Source: Mycteria americana
Taxonomy: Eukaryota; Chordata; Aves; Ciconiiformes; Ciconiidae
Assembly: GCF_035582795.1 (NCBI RefSeq)
Contig: NC_134373.1
Coordinates: 16,142,001-16,206,000, forward strand
Length of the DNA: 64,000 nt
Direction: 5' to 3'
Translations under genes and position numbers: made by a program
Notes under the pieces: generated by a model
What the model was told of the DNA's origin: nothing
Seen by the model: the letters and a program-made list of their open reading frames with translations, nothing else
The model's database searches: none
Part shown: piece after piece, positions 36,273 through 45,890 of the stretch
How the letters are laid out: every line of letters starts with the position of its first letter
Position numbering within the stretch: the first letter of the stretch is position 1

Positions 36273-37290
36273 CTGCAATAAAACAAAAGTAAGGTGGTTA
36301 CACTGGAAAGTGTTTGAAAGCTGGCTTTGTTTTGCCTAGATTGTACAAAACAATCCAAAGACTGCAAGGGTCCATAGGGATGCTTCTACCAGGCCCAAAG
36401 ACTAGCAAAGCCCTTATGTCCATTTTCTATAAGATGCACAGACAGTTACTGGTATCTTCATTTCTCTCGTACTACAAATGACAGGTGGATGTCCCTTTGG
36501 GACGCTGGGAAGTGGGGGGCAACTTTCATCATAATTTCGTGCTGGAAATAGCCTGTCAGCAGCTCCATGACAAGCTTTTGGGAGCATTTGGAGAAAGTGA
36601 AACCCAAATTGCTCTTTGACTAAAAGCTCCATGGACGACTTCTGTGTATCACACAATCATTCAACTTTGTGCCCATCTCCTGCACCCAGTCCTGGGTCCT
36701 AGAAATCTTCTGTGATGTAGAATACAGATGAAGGAAGGAATAATTCTCCTACATCTGAATTGTGCTGAAGCTTTCACCTCTTTTAATGATACAGGAACAA
36801 AACAAGACTGTTGTGTCTAACCTGAGTTAACCATTGAGCGCTCTAGGTCCTGTTGGGCAGCTATATCTTAGCAGCAGTGAAATCAATTTAGAGATACTTA
36901 AATTCAGTGGCATTGTTTGGCGGTATTTATTACATTTGTTTGGAATAGAGTACTTCAACCTTATTTTCCTTTCATCTTAGAAGTCTAAGAATATATAAAC
37001 TTTAGGTCTCTTTCAGCAGCTGACAAACTCAAAGGGAAACTAGCCAGACAGAAAAATAAAAACAAAAGATTTTTATGTGTAAATGTTTTAGCATTTGAAA
37101 GCTTCCAAGTACACTATAGGCTTTCTTTAGGAAACTTACCAAAGAGCTAGATAATAAAACAACCACTTGAGGTTTCCCCTCTGCTAATTTGTTGGTAGAC
37201 CAACAAACTATATTTGCAAACATACTTGTCTACAAGGAGCTATGCATGTGCTAGGTTGTTTCAGTGCTCCATTCACTCAGCTGTTCTCAC
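36273..37290 (-). other. CRYG copy 1 intron 1, unusually long
   Basis: A 1,018-bp intron, compared with 86 bp in copy 2 and roughly 100 bp usual for CRYG genes. It may hold an old insertion, or exon 1 may derive from a neighbouring lost copy. I recognise no repeat family in it. Confidence 0.65.
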
Positions 37291-37299
37291 CTTTGCCAT
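37291..37299 (-). pseudogene. CRYG copy 1, exon 1 (three codons)
   Basis: The minus strand reads ATGGCAAAG followed by GTGAGAAC. This is the family's diagnostic three-codon first exon (MAK here, MGK usually) with a good donor. The downstream TATA spacing supports it as the true start. Confidence 0.8.
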
Positions 37300-37352
37300 T
37301 TTTGCCAGGGTTTAGCTGTGAGACCTCAGCATGCAGCAGGAGTCAGCAGTCC

Positions 37353-37360
37353 TTTATATA
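37353..37360 (-). promoter_or_regulatory. TATA box of CRYG copy 1
   Basis: TATATAAA on the minus strand, 54 bp upstream of the ATG, which fits the short leader of gamma-crystallin genes. Copy 2 has the same octamer at nearly the same distance. Confidence 0.8.
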
Positions 37361-37368
37361 GAATGCAC

Positions 37369-37379
37369 AGTGCTGCATC
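37369..37379 (-). promoter_or_regulatory. Shared proximal element of CRYG copy 1
   Basis: GATGCAGCACT lies 8 bp upstream of the TATA box. Copy 2 has GATGCAGCATT in the same place. Its GCAGCA core faintly resembles a Maf half-site, but the binding factor is inferred, not shown. Confidence 0.5.
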
Positions 37380-40300
37380 CACAGGAATAGGATAAAAGAG
37401 AATTTTTTTGCTCAGTAAAGAGAATGAATGTTTTTCCTCCTCCCTCTCTCCATTGTCATTCTCTAAAGAAAAGGCAATGGCAGTAGTTTGCAGGGTACAA
37501 CTTTATTGTTACTGTCAGTAGGCAGAGGATCAGAGTAAGGGGTAGGTGAAGCAATATTTCTGTTACTTTACTGATGAAACATGTGCAAGTGAAGTGCTGG
37601 AAATGCTGCACTAGAATTGTTTCATGGCACTTTATTTTTAGTCTCTCTCTGTTCCCTGATTATATGAGACAAAGGTATTTTAATGCATATGGATTCCCAG
37701 TCATGATACTGTAAAACAGTTTTCACAGTATGCTGATAAAAACTGTCCTGACTTTCAAGACCCTTCAGACCAGGTATTGCTGCCTGTTTCCTTTAGCAGT
37801 AAGAGTATGCGTATGAGAGAGAAAATGAGGTAATAAAAAATGTGTGGTAATGGATGTTTATATCCATCCAGGCTTCACTGCTGAAATTCTATATTAATGT
37901 AATTCAGAGCTCTTAGATAAAGCAACTAGAAGTTGAAGGATGGATACCACTTGTTTAAGGCAGAGAACAGCCTTTTTAAATCTGCACAGAGAAATGTTTC
38001 CCTTGAGGGATGCACAGATTTTTGGAACTCAGGTATGAGTCCTTGAGGCAAAATGCAACAGCTTAGTAATTTCTTCAGCCGAAGAAACTTTAATTGCAGT
38101 TGAACTTAAAAAAATGTTATTTAGGAAGAACATTGTGGTAAGTTTTCAGTCTGATTAATCTCAAAGATGCTCATGACTGTGTTCATTCAGGCCCTTGTTT
38201 GTTATGGTGTAGTGCAATTCTCAGTCAATCGATACATTGCAGTGGTCTTCAGAAGTCTGGGCAATAGGCAGCCTCAAAGTCAGAGCTGTTTTGAATTTAT
38301 TGGAAGGGCAGGCTGAAGCTGATGTACTCTGGGGCTATTTAGGTAAAGTTATTCTGCTGCTGATCATCTCTGGGCTCTAGCAGAAACTCTTTTTCTCCGT
38401 TTCTCTCATTTGAGTAATGGGAGGTAACCTGAGTAAAAGTTTTGTGCTACCAGTGCTAGATCAGGCTTTTTAAGTATTTTCCATTCAGTCTAGTAATTAC
38501 AAGGCCTAAGTACAAACCAATGTTAAAATATCAAGGAAATGTTATCTATTTGAAATTGAGAAAAAAAAATCCAAGACTGGTTTTCAAAGGAAAAAGATGA
38601 TTCTTCTGGAGTTTTAAATATTTCTCTAACTTGTTTTTGTTTTGTTTTTTTTTTTTTCCCAGGGACCGTTCCTTTCTCTCCTGCTTGCCTTCCTTTCCTC
38701 TCCTTCCACACCCACCTTTGAACTAACCTTCACAAAATCCTGTCATGTGCAGTGCCACATTTTCATATTTCCTGCTCATACTGCATGGAGCAATAGTGGA
38801 TCTTTTTGTCTCACTGGCTTCTTGTTCAACCAAAACGCTACATGTTTGTGCTTTCTTGCATGTGTCTTTCACTGAGTCTTGTATGGTGATTTCATGAAGC
38901 TACAAAACTTCAGGGGCAAATCTTTAGCTGGCCTGTTTTTACACAGCTCTAGTTGTGCTTCTAATGGGTGTTGTAAATGGTATCACTCCTGTCAGCCTCT
39001 CTTGTGCAGGTGCTTCCTCAGCCATGAAATTGTAGCCTTTAACACTGAAAGCAGACTGAGGGAAGAGTGTGAATTTAAGTCTAGCAGTTGCTTCTGAATA
39101 CCTCCATGCTTTTTTTGGATCAAAAGTAACTGCTTCCTGATGGTTAATGCTAAGCAAATTGAATTCACTTACAGGAACAACTTCTATGTGTAGGCCTGTG
39201 CTTGCATTTCTCAAAGATCTTTGACAGGCTCTGAAGTGTTACACTTTTTTTTTTTTAATTTATTCTTTCTGTGATCATGCTTGCTTTGTGAAGCTGGCTT
39301 GTCATTGGGTCCCATATGGTCCTTCATAGTTTAATACAGGGGGCACTGGGCTTGGTGATGAAGTTTGGAACTTGAGAGACCAGAGTAGGGGCAGTGATAT
39401 GTGAATTCTTTGTTGTAGCTACAATGTAGAGCAGCCATCATGGGTCAGACTGGCAGTCCAGCTAGTCAAGTAACTTGGCAGCAACCACGACCATGAGTAG
39501 GCACCGAGGGAAGGGTAGATATGAAGCAAATACATATGATACTTCATTCAAACTTCAAGACCTCAAGTAATTTTTAGCTCAAGAGGTTTCCTGAGCAGGA
39601 GGTTACTTCTCTCTGGTTAATAACCCTCAGTGGATTTGTCTTCCAAGTACTCATCCAGCTTCTCCTTGAATCCTGTAGACTTTACCCTCGCAGGACCCTA
39701 TGCCACAGATGGGCTGTGCACTGCAGGAAGGGCTGTGGGTTGATCTTAAAATCTGGAGCCAAAATATCTCGTTAGCCAAATGGTATCCATGATCTGAGGA
39801 GTCTGGTTACTTACATCTGTTCCAACTGCCCTCAACTAGTATGCTGTTATGACAGCTGCTTTTGCGGGGGGATTGACTGCTTTTGCACCCCAGAAAAACT
39901 CAAGTGTAGGGGTAATCTGAAAATAGTAGAGTGTTTGTGTAGAGAAACACCCTGCATGCCAGCAACTGTAGTGCCGGCTACCAACCATAAAACAAACTAC
40001 AGGAACCTAGAAGACTTGCTAGTGAAAACTTGGGTGCTCTCTGTGAATTCCCAGTGCTCTGCTCCTCTCCTTTAGCACCCTTGTTCATAATGTCTGGTTG
40101 AGATTCTCTGAGCATTTGCAAAGAAAAGCAAGTAAATTCTCCCAGTGCTCCTTGAAAACTAGGAATTGCCACCATTCTTGTCTCAGGTGGAGAAATTTGG
40201 AAAGGTTTAGCCACCCCGAAACTCTAGGATGCAGCAGAGTCAAGAATCCAGGCATCCTAACTATTGCTCTGATCACTGAATAGTACATTTCTGTTCATTC

Positions 40301-42247
40301 TTGCCTTTGACCAAAGGAATGCCAGCATGTAACCTACACATCACTACATAGACATATTTCTCAATTGCACTAATTGAACTAGATACTTTGTTGGAGTAGG
40401 TAGGCATATGTTAATTGCTGTCTGGGAGCTGGTCTGTTTTTTCTTTATTTTATTCCTGCTGAAGGCAAATGGAATGTTTTGGCTCCCTGTTCTAAGCAGG
40501 CAAGTAGATACTGAGCTTGAACTCCCGTGTTATTTTGCAAACCTGGATTAGCACACTAACCTAAGCATGCTAATACACCTATTACTTACACTGCAGTTCC
40601 TATAAATGCACAATATTAGGCATTTGTGAACAAGAGGAAACACGCTTTTTCACACCTCTGACTTGAGAGCTGAATTGTTCATGCTCCATTTCTCTCTGGC
40701 TGAAGCATGGTGTTCTTACGTACACCAGACATGTGCAGCAGCTGAACAGCCTACTTTGTGCAGTAAAGGACAGGCAGGAAGGCAGAGGTAGTGTCCCATG
40801 TACAAAAGAAAGGATGAGAAGGGCAAAGAAGAGTTCTATTTTCTTCTCCAGTGTTGTCAGGGAAAGGCTGGTGAGGATCACTAACAGGCTATTACTGATG
40901 GGGCATGTGAGCGTGAAATAATGGCTAAATGAGGTCTCTGACATTAGCAAGTGGAGATGTGAGTTTTAAGCAGTCTACCTCACTGCTGTAGAAGTTGCTT
41001 GGTTTATTCAAGGGCTCCATTATCAGAATGTTTACTAGGCAAAACAAAATCAAAGCCTACCATTTAAAGCCCAGGTGAAATTATTTAAAATTAAACATCT
41101 ACTAGATAAGGTTGCAGAGTGTCCTAATAGTTGTATGCTCTCTGTACTGCTTTCTCTTTCCAAAAGTCTCCAGTACCTTGCTGAAGAGCAGTAGTATATT
41201 TGCCTAACTATGCCTGGAAAAAAACATCTAGACTCCACTACCTAAATGAGAAGAGGTATGTTAGGATGTGAGATCCCTTAACTGTCTTTTGTTACATTTT
41301 ATTATGGCTCTCATTCATTATTGCACAGAGTGCCTGCTGGCACAGGATTCAGTGATGATTAGTAGGCATATACATAATTACTTGAATGATAATTAATGCT
41401 GCAATAGAGTTTTTGCAGCACAACAAGATGTTGTCTTCTTTCTAATCCACACTGGTGTACTTATTTAATTCCTTTTGCATGCAGAATAGCCTGGCAATTG
41501 AGGGATTTGGGTCAATCTCCTGCTGCAGCAGATAGTGCAGCTCTGAATTTAGTAGAGGCAGGGCATATAGTTAATGAAGTACAGGTTCACTAAAACATGC
41601 TGTATAAAGGTGGTGTGATCTAAGGATCTGGAAAAACTCTTTCTGGAGGAATCAGCTGGGATAAGACTGGAAAGCTTTGCTAGACTGGTGGTAACATGGA
41701 GCAACTTGTTTGCATGAAGAATTTGATGCCAAATACAGTGTTCACCTTGTTCTGAGTTCCTCTGCATCTTTCTGTTCTTTTCCTCCTCAGTCAGTACTTC
41801 ACTGGATATAACTATTAATGGGACTTACTTTTCTGTTCCACAGTACGTGATATTTTAAATAACTGTTAAAGGTCCAACTGCATATTGTTAACCCTAGTTA
41901 TATGCCTAAGTATAGAGCTGGAATCTATTCCTAGATCAAAACTTGTAAAACTGGGGAAAACTTAGATGAAAGAATCAGACATTCCCATTAATAGTAATAT
42001 CCAGTGAGGTAATGACTGCGAGCTCTACACTTACCAGGGTTAGCAATATGCAGTTGGACCTGCAACAGGTATTCAAATTGTCACGTACTGTGGAACAGCT
42101 GGATAATTGTTAATATTTTTTAAAGTATTCCCCCTCTCCCCCTAAATGTGAGAGGAATCGGATTTCTCTCTGGACTGCACAACTTTAATTTGTTTGTAGT
42201 AGTGAAGGAACATTTGTTTGAACAAGGATTTTGGAATGCATTCACTG
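37380..42247. other. Intergenic region between the two CRYG copies
   Basis: No gene is recognised in these 4.9 kb. An old CR1-like relic is likely at 39425-39800. No third set of Greek-key exons could be read here, although a heavily decayed one could escape notice by eye. Confidence 0.6.
39425..39800 (-). mobile_element. Probable ancient CR1-family relic
   Basis: The plus strand carries phrases that recur in antisense sauropsid CR1 copies: CATGGGTCAGACTGGCAGTC near the start, a segment resembling CTCATCCAGCTTCTCCTTGA, and CTATGCCACAGATGGGCTGT towards the end. The copy is degraded and its limits are approximate. The family assignment rests on remembered repeat sequence. Confidence 0.55.
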
Positions 42248-42253
42248 TTTATT
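42248..42253 (-). other. Poly(A) signal of CRYG copy 2
   Basis: AATAAA on the minus strand begins 18 bases beyond the TGA stop of copy 2. Such a short 3' UTR is typical of gamma-crystallin genes. Confidence 0.7.
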
Positions 42254-42271
42254 TAGCATGGGAGCAATAAC

Positions 42272-42539
42272 TCAGTGCAAGTCAGCCAGCCTCTGCAAAA
42301 AGACAATTTTGGCATTTACTGTACCCCAGTCAGGGGATCTTCTGTATTCCCCAGGTTTCAGTAAATATTGTCGGCCCCTGAAGTTGGGCATTTCATACAA
42401 GATCCAAGAGCCACCTAAAACATTGAGGGAGCAGATCTCAGATGTAGCCTGGGACTGATGGGCAATCATCAGTGAGCTCCAACATTTGGCCTTGGAGCTC
42501 CTTTTTTTCATAGAGCTGAATCTTGTGGGAAACAGAATT
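42272..42539 (-). pseudogene. CRYG copy 2, exon 3, 8-base deletion
   Basis: The exon is 268 bp against 276 in copy 1. After an intact CACTGCAG acceptor it reads [20 protein letters not shown] and then [13 protein letters not shown] before a stop. In another frame it resumes [20 protein letters not shown] and ends [23 protein letters not shown]. Comparison with copy 1 places the missing 8 bases between these two segments. Confidence 0.92.
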
Positions 42540-43554
42540 CTGCAGTGGCAAACACAGCATAAGTGTAAGAAAGACAGAAATTTAACTGATTCTGACATTA
42601 CTGAACAAGACAGACATCCAGAAAAAGGCAACTTTCCCAGCTACTATGTGCATTTCTGAGAAATTGTGTTCTATTCTGGAGATGGGATTGCGAAGAGATT
42701 CACTTTTTGAAGCTAACAGAGGTTTAAGTCTTACCCACATGGAGGAGCTCAGGAGTGCCAGCACATGGGTATGATCACATGTGTGGTAGGAAGTAAATGG
42801 AGGATGCTTTATTATTTGAAGAAATGTGATTTATAAGGACTCTATATTGTGACAATAGGAGAAAACATATTCATGTGACTTTGAGATGATCTGTGTCGCT
42901 TACTTGTGACCAGGCATGAATAATATGGCTTTTTCAGAATTATGCTACTAATAACACATTTCCTGTGTTACTCCATATGCTCCCATTATACACTGGTGCA
43001 CAGGCAATTGCCATGTGGCAAACTGCTGAGCTATGTGAAGCACAGGCATGCGGAGTGTTCCTAATGCTATGGCTTCTGCTCGATAGCATATCTTACTAAC
43101 CAGAGAAGTACTTTAGCAAGTATTAGTTCTTTGCCTGATTTTAACCAACATAGCGTTTATGGTAGGAAAGCTGTACCCATTGCAAATCTGATTTAACATG
43201 TTCTTGTGTCATTGAATCATAGCATAGTATGGTCACGAGCAAGTTGCATACATCAGCCTACAGCAGAACTTTCTATCAGCTGGCCCTGCTAGCCCTTCCC
43301 TGAGCAATGTAAAAACATTCTCTACCTAGAAACAGTCACTCAGCTTTCTTTTAGCATCTCCAAATTATGAACAGGCCCTGGAAATAGCACTGATATTAAA
43401 CAGATTAGTTCCTTCATCTCCAGTGAAACTTTGCATTGCCTTACTGAACTTTGCCTGTCTCTTGAGTTACTTGAAGAGACTGTATAATTATATTATTAAA
43501 GGATAAACCACACCCAATTGCTTAAACTGTGATATGCTTCCAAGCAGAACTCAC
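42540..43554 (-). other. CRYG copy 2 intron 2
   Basis: A 1.0-kb intron with a GTGAGT donor and CAG acceptor. No recognisable element is present. A GAATCATAGCATAG string near 43215 looks faintly like a CR1 end but does not extend. Confidence 0.7.
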
Positions 43555-43793
43555 TTGTAGGACTGCATGACAAGACCTGATGGAGTCACAGAGACTGAAC
43601 CACTTCTGGAAGTCAGGATAGTCTCCCCTTTTTAAAAATTACTGGTTTCCCGAGTAATTGGGGTTCTCATCATCCCGCTACCTTTTTCCACCTGGATGGA
43701 ACTGCATTGTTTCCCATAGGACTGCAGGTCAAGGTGGTCACTGCTACATTCATAGCAGTGGCCCCGGAAGCTCTTGTCTTCATAAAAAATGAT
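43555..43793 (-). pseudogene. CRYG copy 2, exon 2, frameshift and stop
   Basis: The exon is 239 bp where 243 is usual. It begins IIFYEDKSFRGHCYECSSDH and keeps the Gly of key 1. TGC-TGG (Cys-Trp) is AGC-GGG (Ser-Gly). A 4-base deletion follows ATGATG. The remaining frame ENPNYSGNQ is followed directly by TAA, then [20 protein letters not shown] and a GTGAGT donor. Confidence 0.92.
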
Positions 43794-43879
43794 TGGCAAT
43801 ATAAACATTTGCAAAGACTCATAGTCCATCGCAGTGTCTGTGTCAGAGCAGAGTACGGCATACTGGGGCTTCCACTTAC

Positions 43880-43888
43880 CTTTCCCAT
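43880..43888 (-). pseudogene. CRYG copy 2, exon 1 (three codons)
   Basis: The minus strand reads ATGGGAAAG followed by GTAAGTGG, the standard MGK exon of gamma-crystallin genes with a strong donor. Confidence 0.88.
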
Positions 43889-43944
43889 TTTTGGCAGTTT
43901 GCTGAGGTGAAAGCTGAGAGCTGTGAGCAAACACTGTGGTTGCT

Positions 43945-43952
43945 TTTATATA
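43945..43952 (-). promoter_or_regulatory. TATA box of CRYG copy 2
   Basis: TATATAAA on the minus strand, 57 bp upstream of the ATG and equivalent to the copy 1 box. Confidence 0.8.
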
Positions 43953-43962
43953 CCGTAGTCCT

Positions 43963-43973
43963 AATGCTGCATC
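43963..43973 (-). promoter_or_regulatory. Shared proximal element of CRYG copy 2
   Basis: GATGCAGCATT lies 10 bp upstream of the TATA box, differing by one base from the copy 1 element. It survives although the coding region is dead. Confidence 0.5.
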
Positions 43974-45481
43974 TGCAAAAAGTAACACAAAAGGGCCCAT
44001 TCTAAGCTGTGGGGAGATCATGTTTTGTCTTTATTGTAGTTACGGCATTTATTGCATTTACTATGTAGGACTCTTATTTTTCTGGGTTTTGGGCTGCATT
44101 TGCTGATGCTATGTGCAAGTGAATTATTGTGTAACTGTGGAGTGGACTACGCTTTCAGCTGGTATCAACTATTTCATGTGGTGCACCTGACCCAATGGGG
44201 GATGTGTGTATAAGAATGGTTCTTTACAGAACCTCCTTTGCCTGAAAGCTATTGAACTCAGCAGACCTGAGCAGTTTCTGGTGTAGGTCTGTTCCTCTCC
44301 TTTCCCAACTCTGTGTCGATTACCTCTTGCCTAAGTCTGTTCCATGGTAATCCTTCCTTTTGTGAGAGCAGGTGAACTTTGCTTCAATTTCAATACTTTG
44401 TCACCTGCTTTATCCTGGAAACAGAAAAAGTCTCCATCTCACATGGTGGTGTTAGCTTTTGCCTACTAATCCCTTCTATTGTTTACAGATTTTAACACAG
44501 ACATGTTAGGAGGAAATAGTGATTAAAAGTTTCAGTCCCTTCCTGGTGTGTGGTTAACTGCTGCATCCACGAAGACTAAAAAGATTGCAATCAAATAGTT
44601 CTTATTAGATGTTTACCAGTGTATATGAATTAGTTGCTAACACTGTAAATCAGTTTGGGTCAGTTGGTTCAATTTTTTCCCTTTGAAAGTCTGCTTTAAA
44701 AATTCAAAGGGAGCAAGCTGCATTAAACTCAGGTTGCTCTCTATCTGGAATCAGGAAGGACTGTTGTTGAATACTAAAGCAGAGTGCTTTAACACTAAAG
44801 CACAGCTAGTAGGTTACGGAAAACTGTATTCCTCTGTTTCAGAACTTTTCATCTGTAATTTTTTTCTTGTTTGGTGCAGGGCTGGAACAAACCTTGACTT
44901 GTTCTATTCTGATAATCATTTTCTTGCACCTAAATCTTAGACTCTTAAAAACAAACTGCTTCATGGAATATGCAAAGCTGGTTATACAAATGTCTTATAT
45001 CACCAGTAGGTGAGGCTTCAGATCAAAAGAAACTACTGCACTCCAAAACCAGATTTATAATCTTATGTATTTGGGGAAACTCATTCAAGCATGTAAAGAC
45101 CTTGCCAACATGATTCATCAGTTAACTTGGCATGCAGATGAACACCTTTGTAGATCTAATTTATTTCAAAGAGCTTTATTTGCAACTACATAGTCTCCAC
45201 CTCCAGTGGAACAAATGAGTGTTTGTGGCTGTAAGGAGGGAGAGCAGGGCAAGGGTTGGGAGACTTAGTGAAGCGCAGCTTTGCTTATAAGTTTCAGGCC
45301 AAAGAAAAGGGCCTTCAGTGCTGTAGCAAGAAAGGAAAGAGAAAGACAAAGAGCGTCTTCTGGGGAAACGGATAGGGGGAATGTGAAACCTCCACCTTCA
45401 CATTCTTCCATCACAAACAACTTCACTGATGTTGTTTTTAACTGTATCCTTATGAAATGACAGGGGCTAATGTGCACTCAC

Positions 45482-45717
45482 CATTTCCAAACAGGTTAGA
45501 TACCCTCCTGTCCTCTTGAGTATATTCAGCTCTATTATTCCAAGCTTTCTGGGTTACCTCAGACCACCTGCCTTCATCCTGTTGGATTTCCTTGGCATGA
45601 TGTTTGCTTGACTGTTGTACTTGATTTGATGTATTGTTGCTCTTACTGTAAGTACACTGGTCAGGGATTGATTTTTGTCTGCAGGCTGGGTGGGTTGCTG
45701 ACCTGGACTCAGTGGAA
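45482..45717 (-). other. Unassigned open segment with splice-like ends
   Basis: On the minus strand a TGCCTGTTGCCAG acceptor precedes 236 bases open in one frame and ending at GGAAATG|GTGAGT, a strong donor. The peptide is polar, rich in S, Q, N and K (SIPDQCTYSKSNNTSNQVQQ, later NRAEYTQEDRRVSNLFGN). I recognise no family, and no partner exon has been found. It may be chance. Confidence 0.2.
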
Positions 45718-45832
45718 CTGGCAACAGGCAGTGTGAGCATGCAAGAAATACTTAATACTGAAAGTTAGTGCAAAGTTGTCACAGTGCTTTAATGTCACAT
45801 CTGACTCTATTTCAAAGTGTAATCCCTTGTGT

Positions 45833-45890
45833 ATAGAATCATAGAATCATTTAGGTTGGAAAAGACCCTTAAGATCGAGTCCAACCATAT
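45833..45890 (-). mobile_element. Short CR1 3'-end fragment
   Basis: The plus strand reads ATAGAATCATAGAATCATTT then GGTTGGAAAAGACCCTTAAGATCGAGTCCAACC-type sequence, the reverse complement of the CR1 3' terminus. Only about 55 bp are present, an extreme 5' truncation. Confidence 0.9.

Larger units (their letters stand above)
33900..37299 (-). pseudogene. Gamma-crystallin copy 1, complete structure with one-base exon 2 deletion
   Basis: Gamma-crystallins are monomeric structural lens proteins built of four Greek keys. The three-exon plan is complete: exon 1 (37291-37299, MAK), exon 2 (36034-36272) and exon 3 (33900-34175), all with GT-AG ends and phase-0 junctions, and a TATA box 54 bp upstream of the ATG. 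Exon 2 opens ITFFENRDFE and, in a second frame, continues [19 protein letters not shown] to the donor. The frames differ by one missing base near 36207, giving TGA at 36192-36194 after about 29 residues. Allowing for that base, the length is the family's usual 174 residues. Exon 3 is fully open (LEGSWVFYEQPHFRGQQYLL). The conserved Gly of the first Greek key is Asp. No close poly(A) signal follows the stop; the first AATAAA on this strand is at 33221-33226. It is either a recent pseudogene or a read error at one base. Confidence 0.85.
42272..43888 (-). pseudogene. Gamma-crystallin copy 2, multiply disabled
   Basis: This is a second three-exon CRYG relic in the same orientation as copy 1: exon 1 MGK (43880-43888), exon 2 (43555-43793) and exon 3 (42272-42539). 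The promoter TATA box, short intron 1 (86 bp), exon 2 donor, exon 3 acceptor and a close AATAAA remain. Four lesions are visible. The exon 2 acceptor reads TTGCCA where copy 1 has TTGCAG. A 4-base gap at 43667/43668 shifts the frame after the second ATG of ATGATG. TAA at 43639-43641 replaces the tyrosine of QYFL. Exon 3 is 8 bases short near 42435-42452. The conserved Cys-Trp of exon 2 is Ser-Gly. Between lesions the family signature is strong ([33 protein letters not shown]). It cannot encode a normal crystallin. Confidence 0.93.

Noticed and set aside
36079-36339. 86-codon plus-strand frame
   Set aside because: Antisense shadow of the CRYG copy 1 exon 2.
37342-37354. Maf-response-like TGCTGACTCCTGC in the CRYG copy 1 leader
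   Set aside because: It matches only one half of the consensus, lies between the TATA box and the ATG, and is absent from copy 2.
43215-43340. Possible CR1 end (GAATCATAGCATAG)
   Set aside because: The similarity stops after a few bases and the following sequence does not match CR1.
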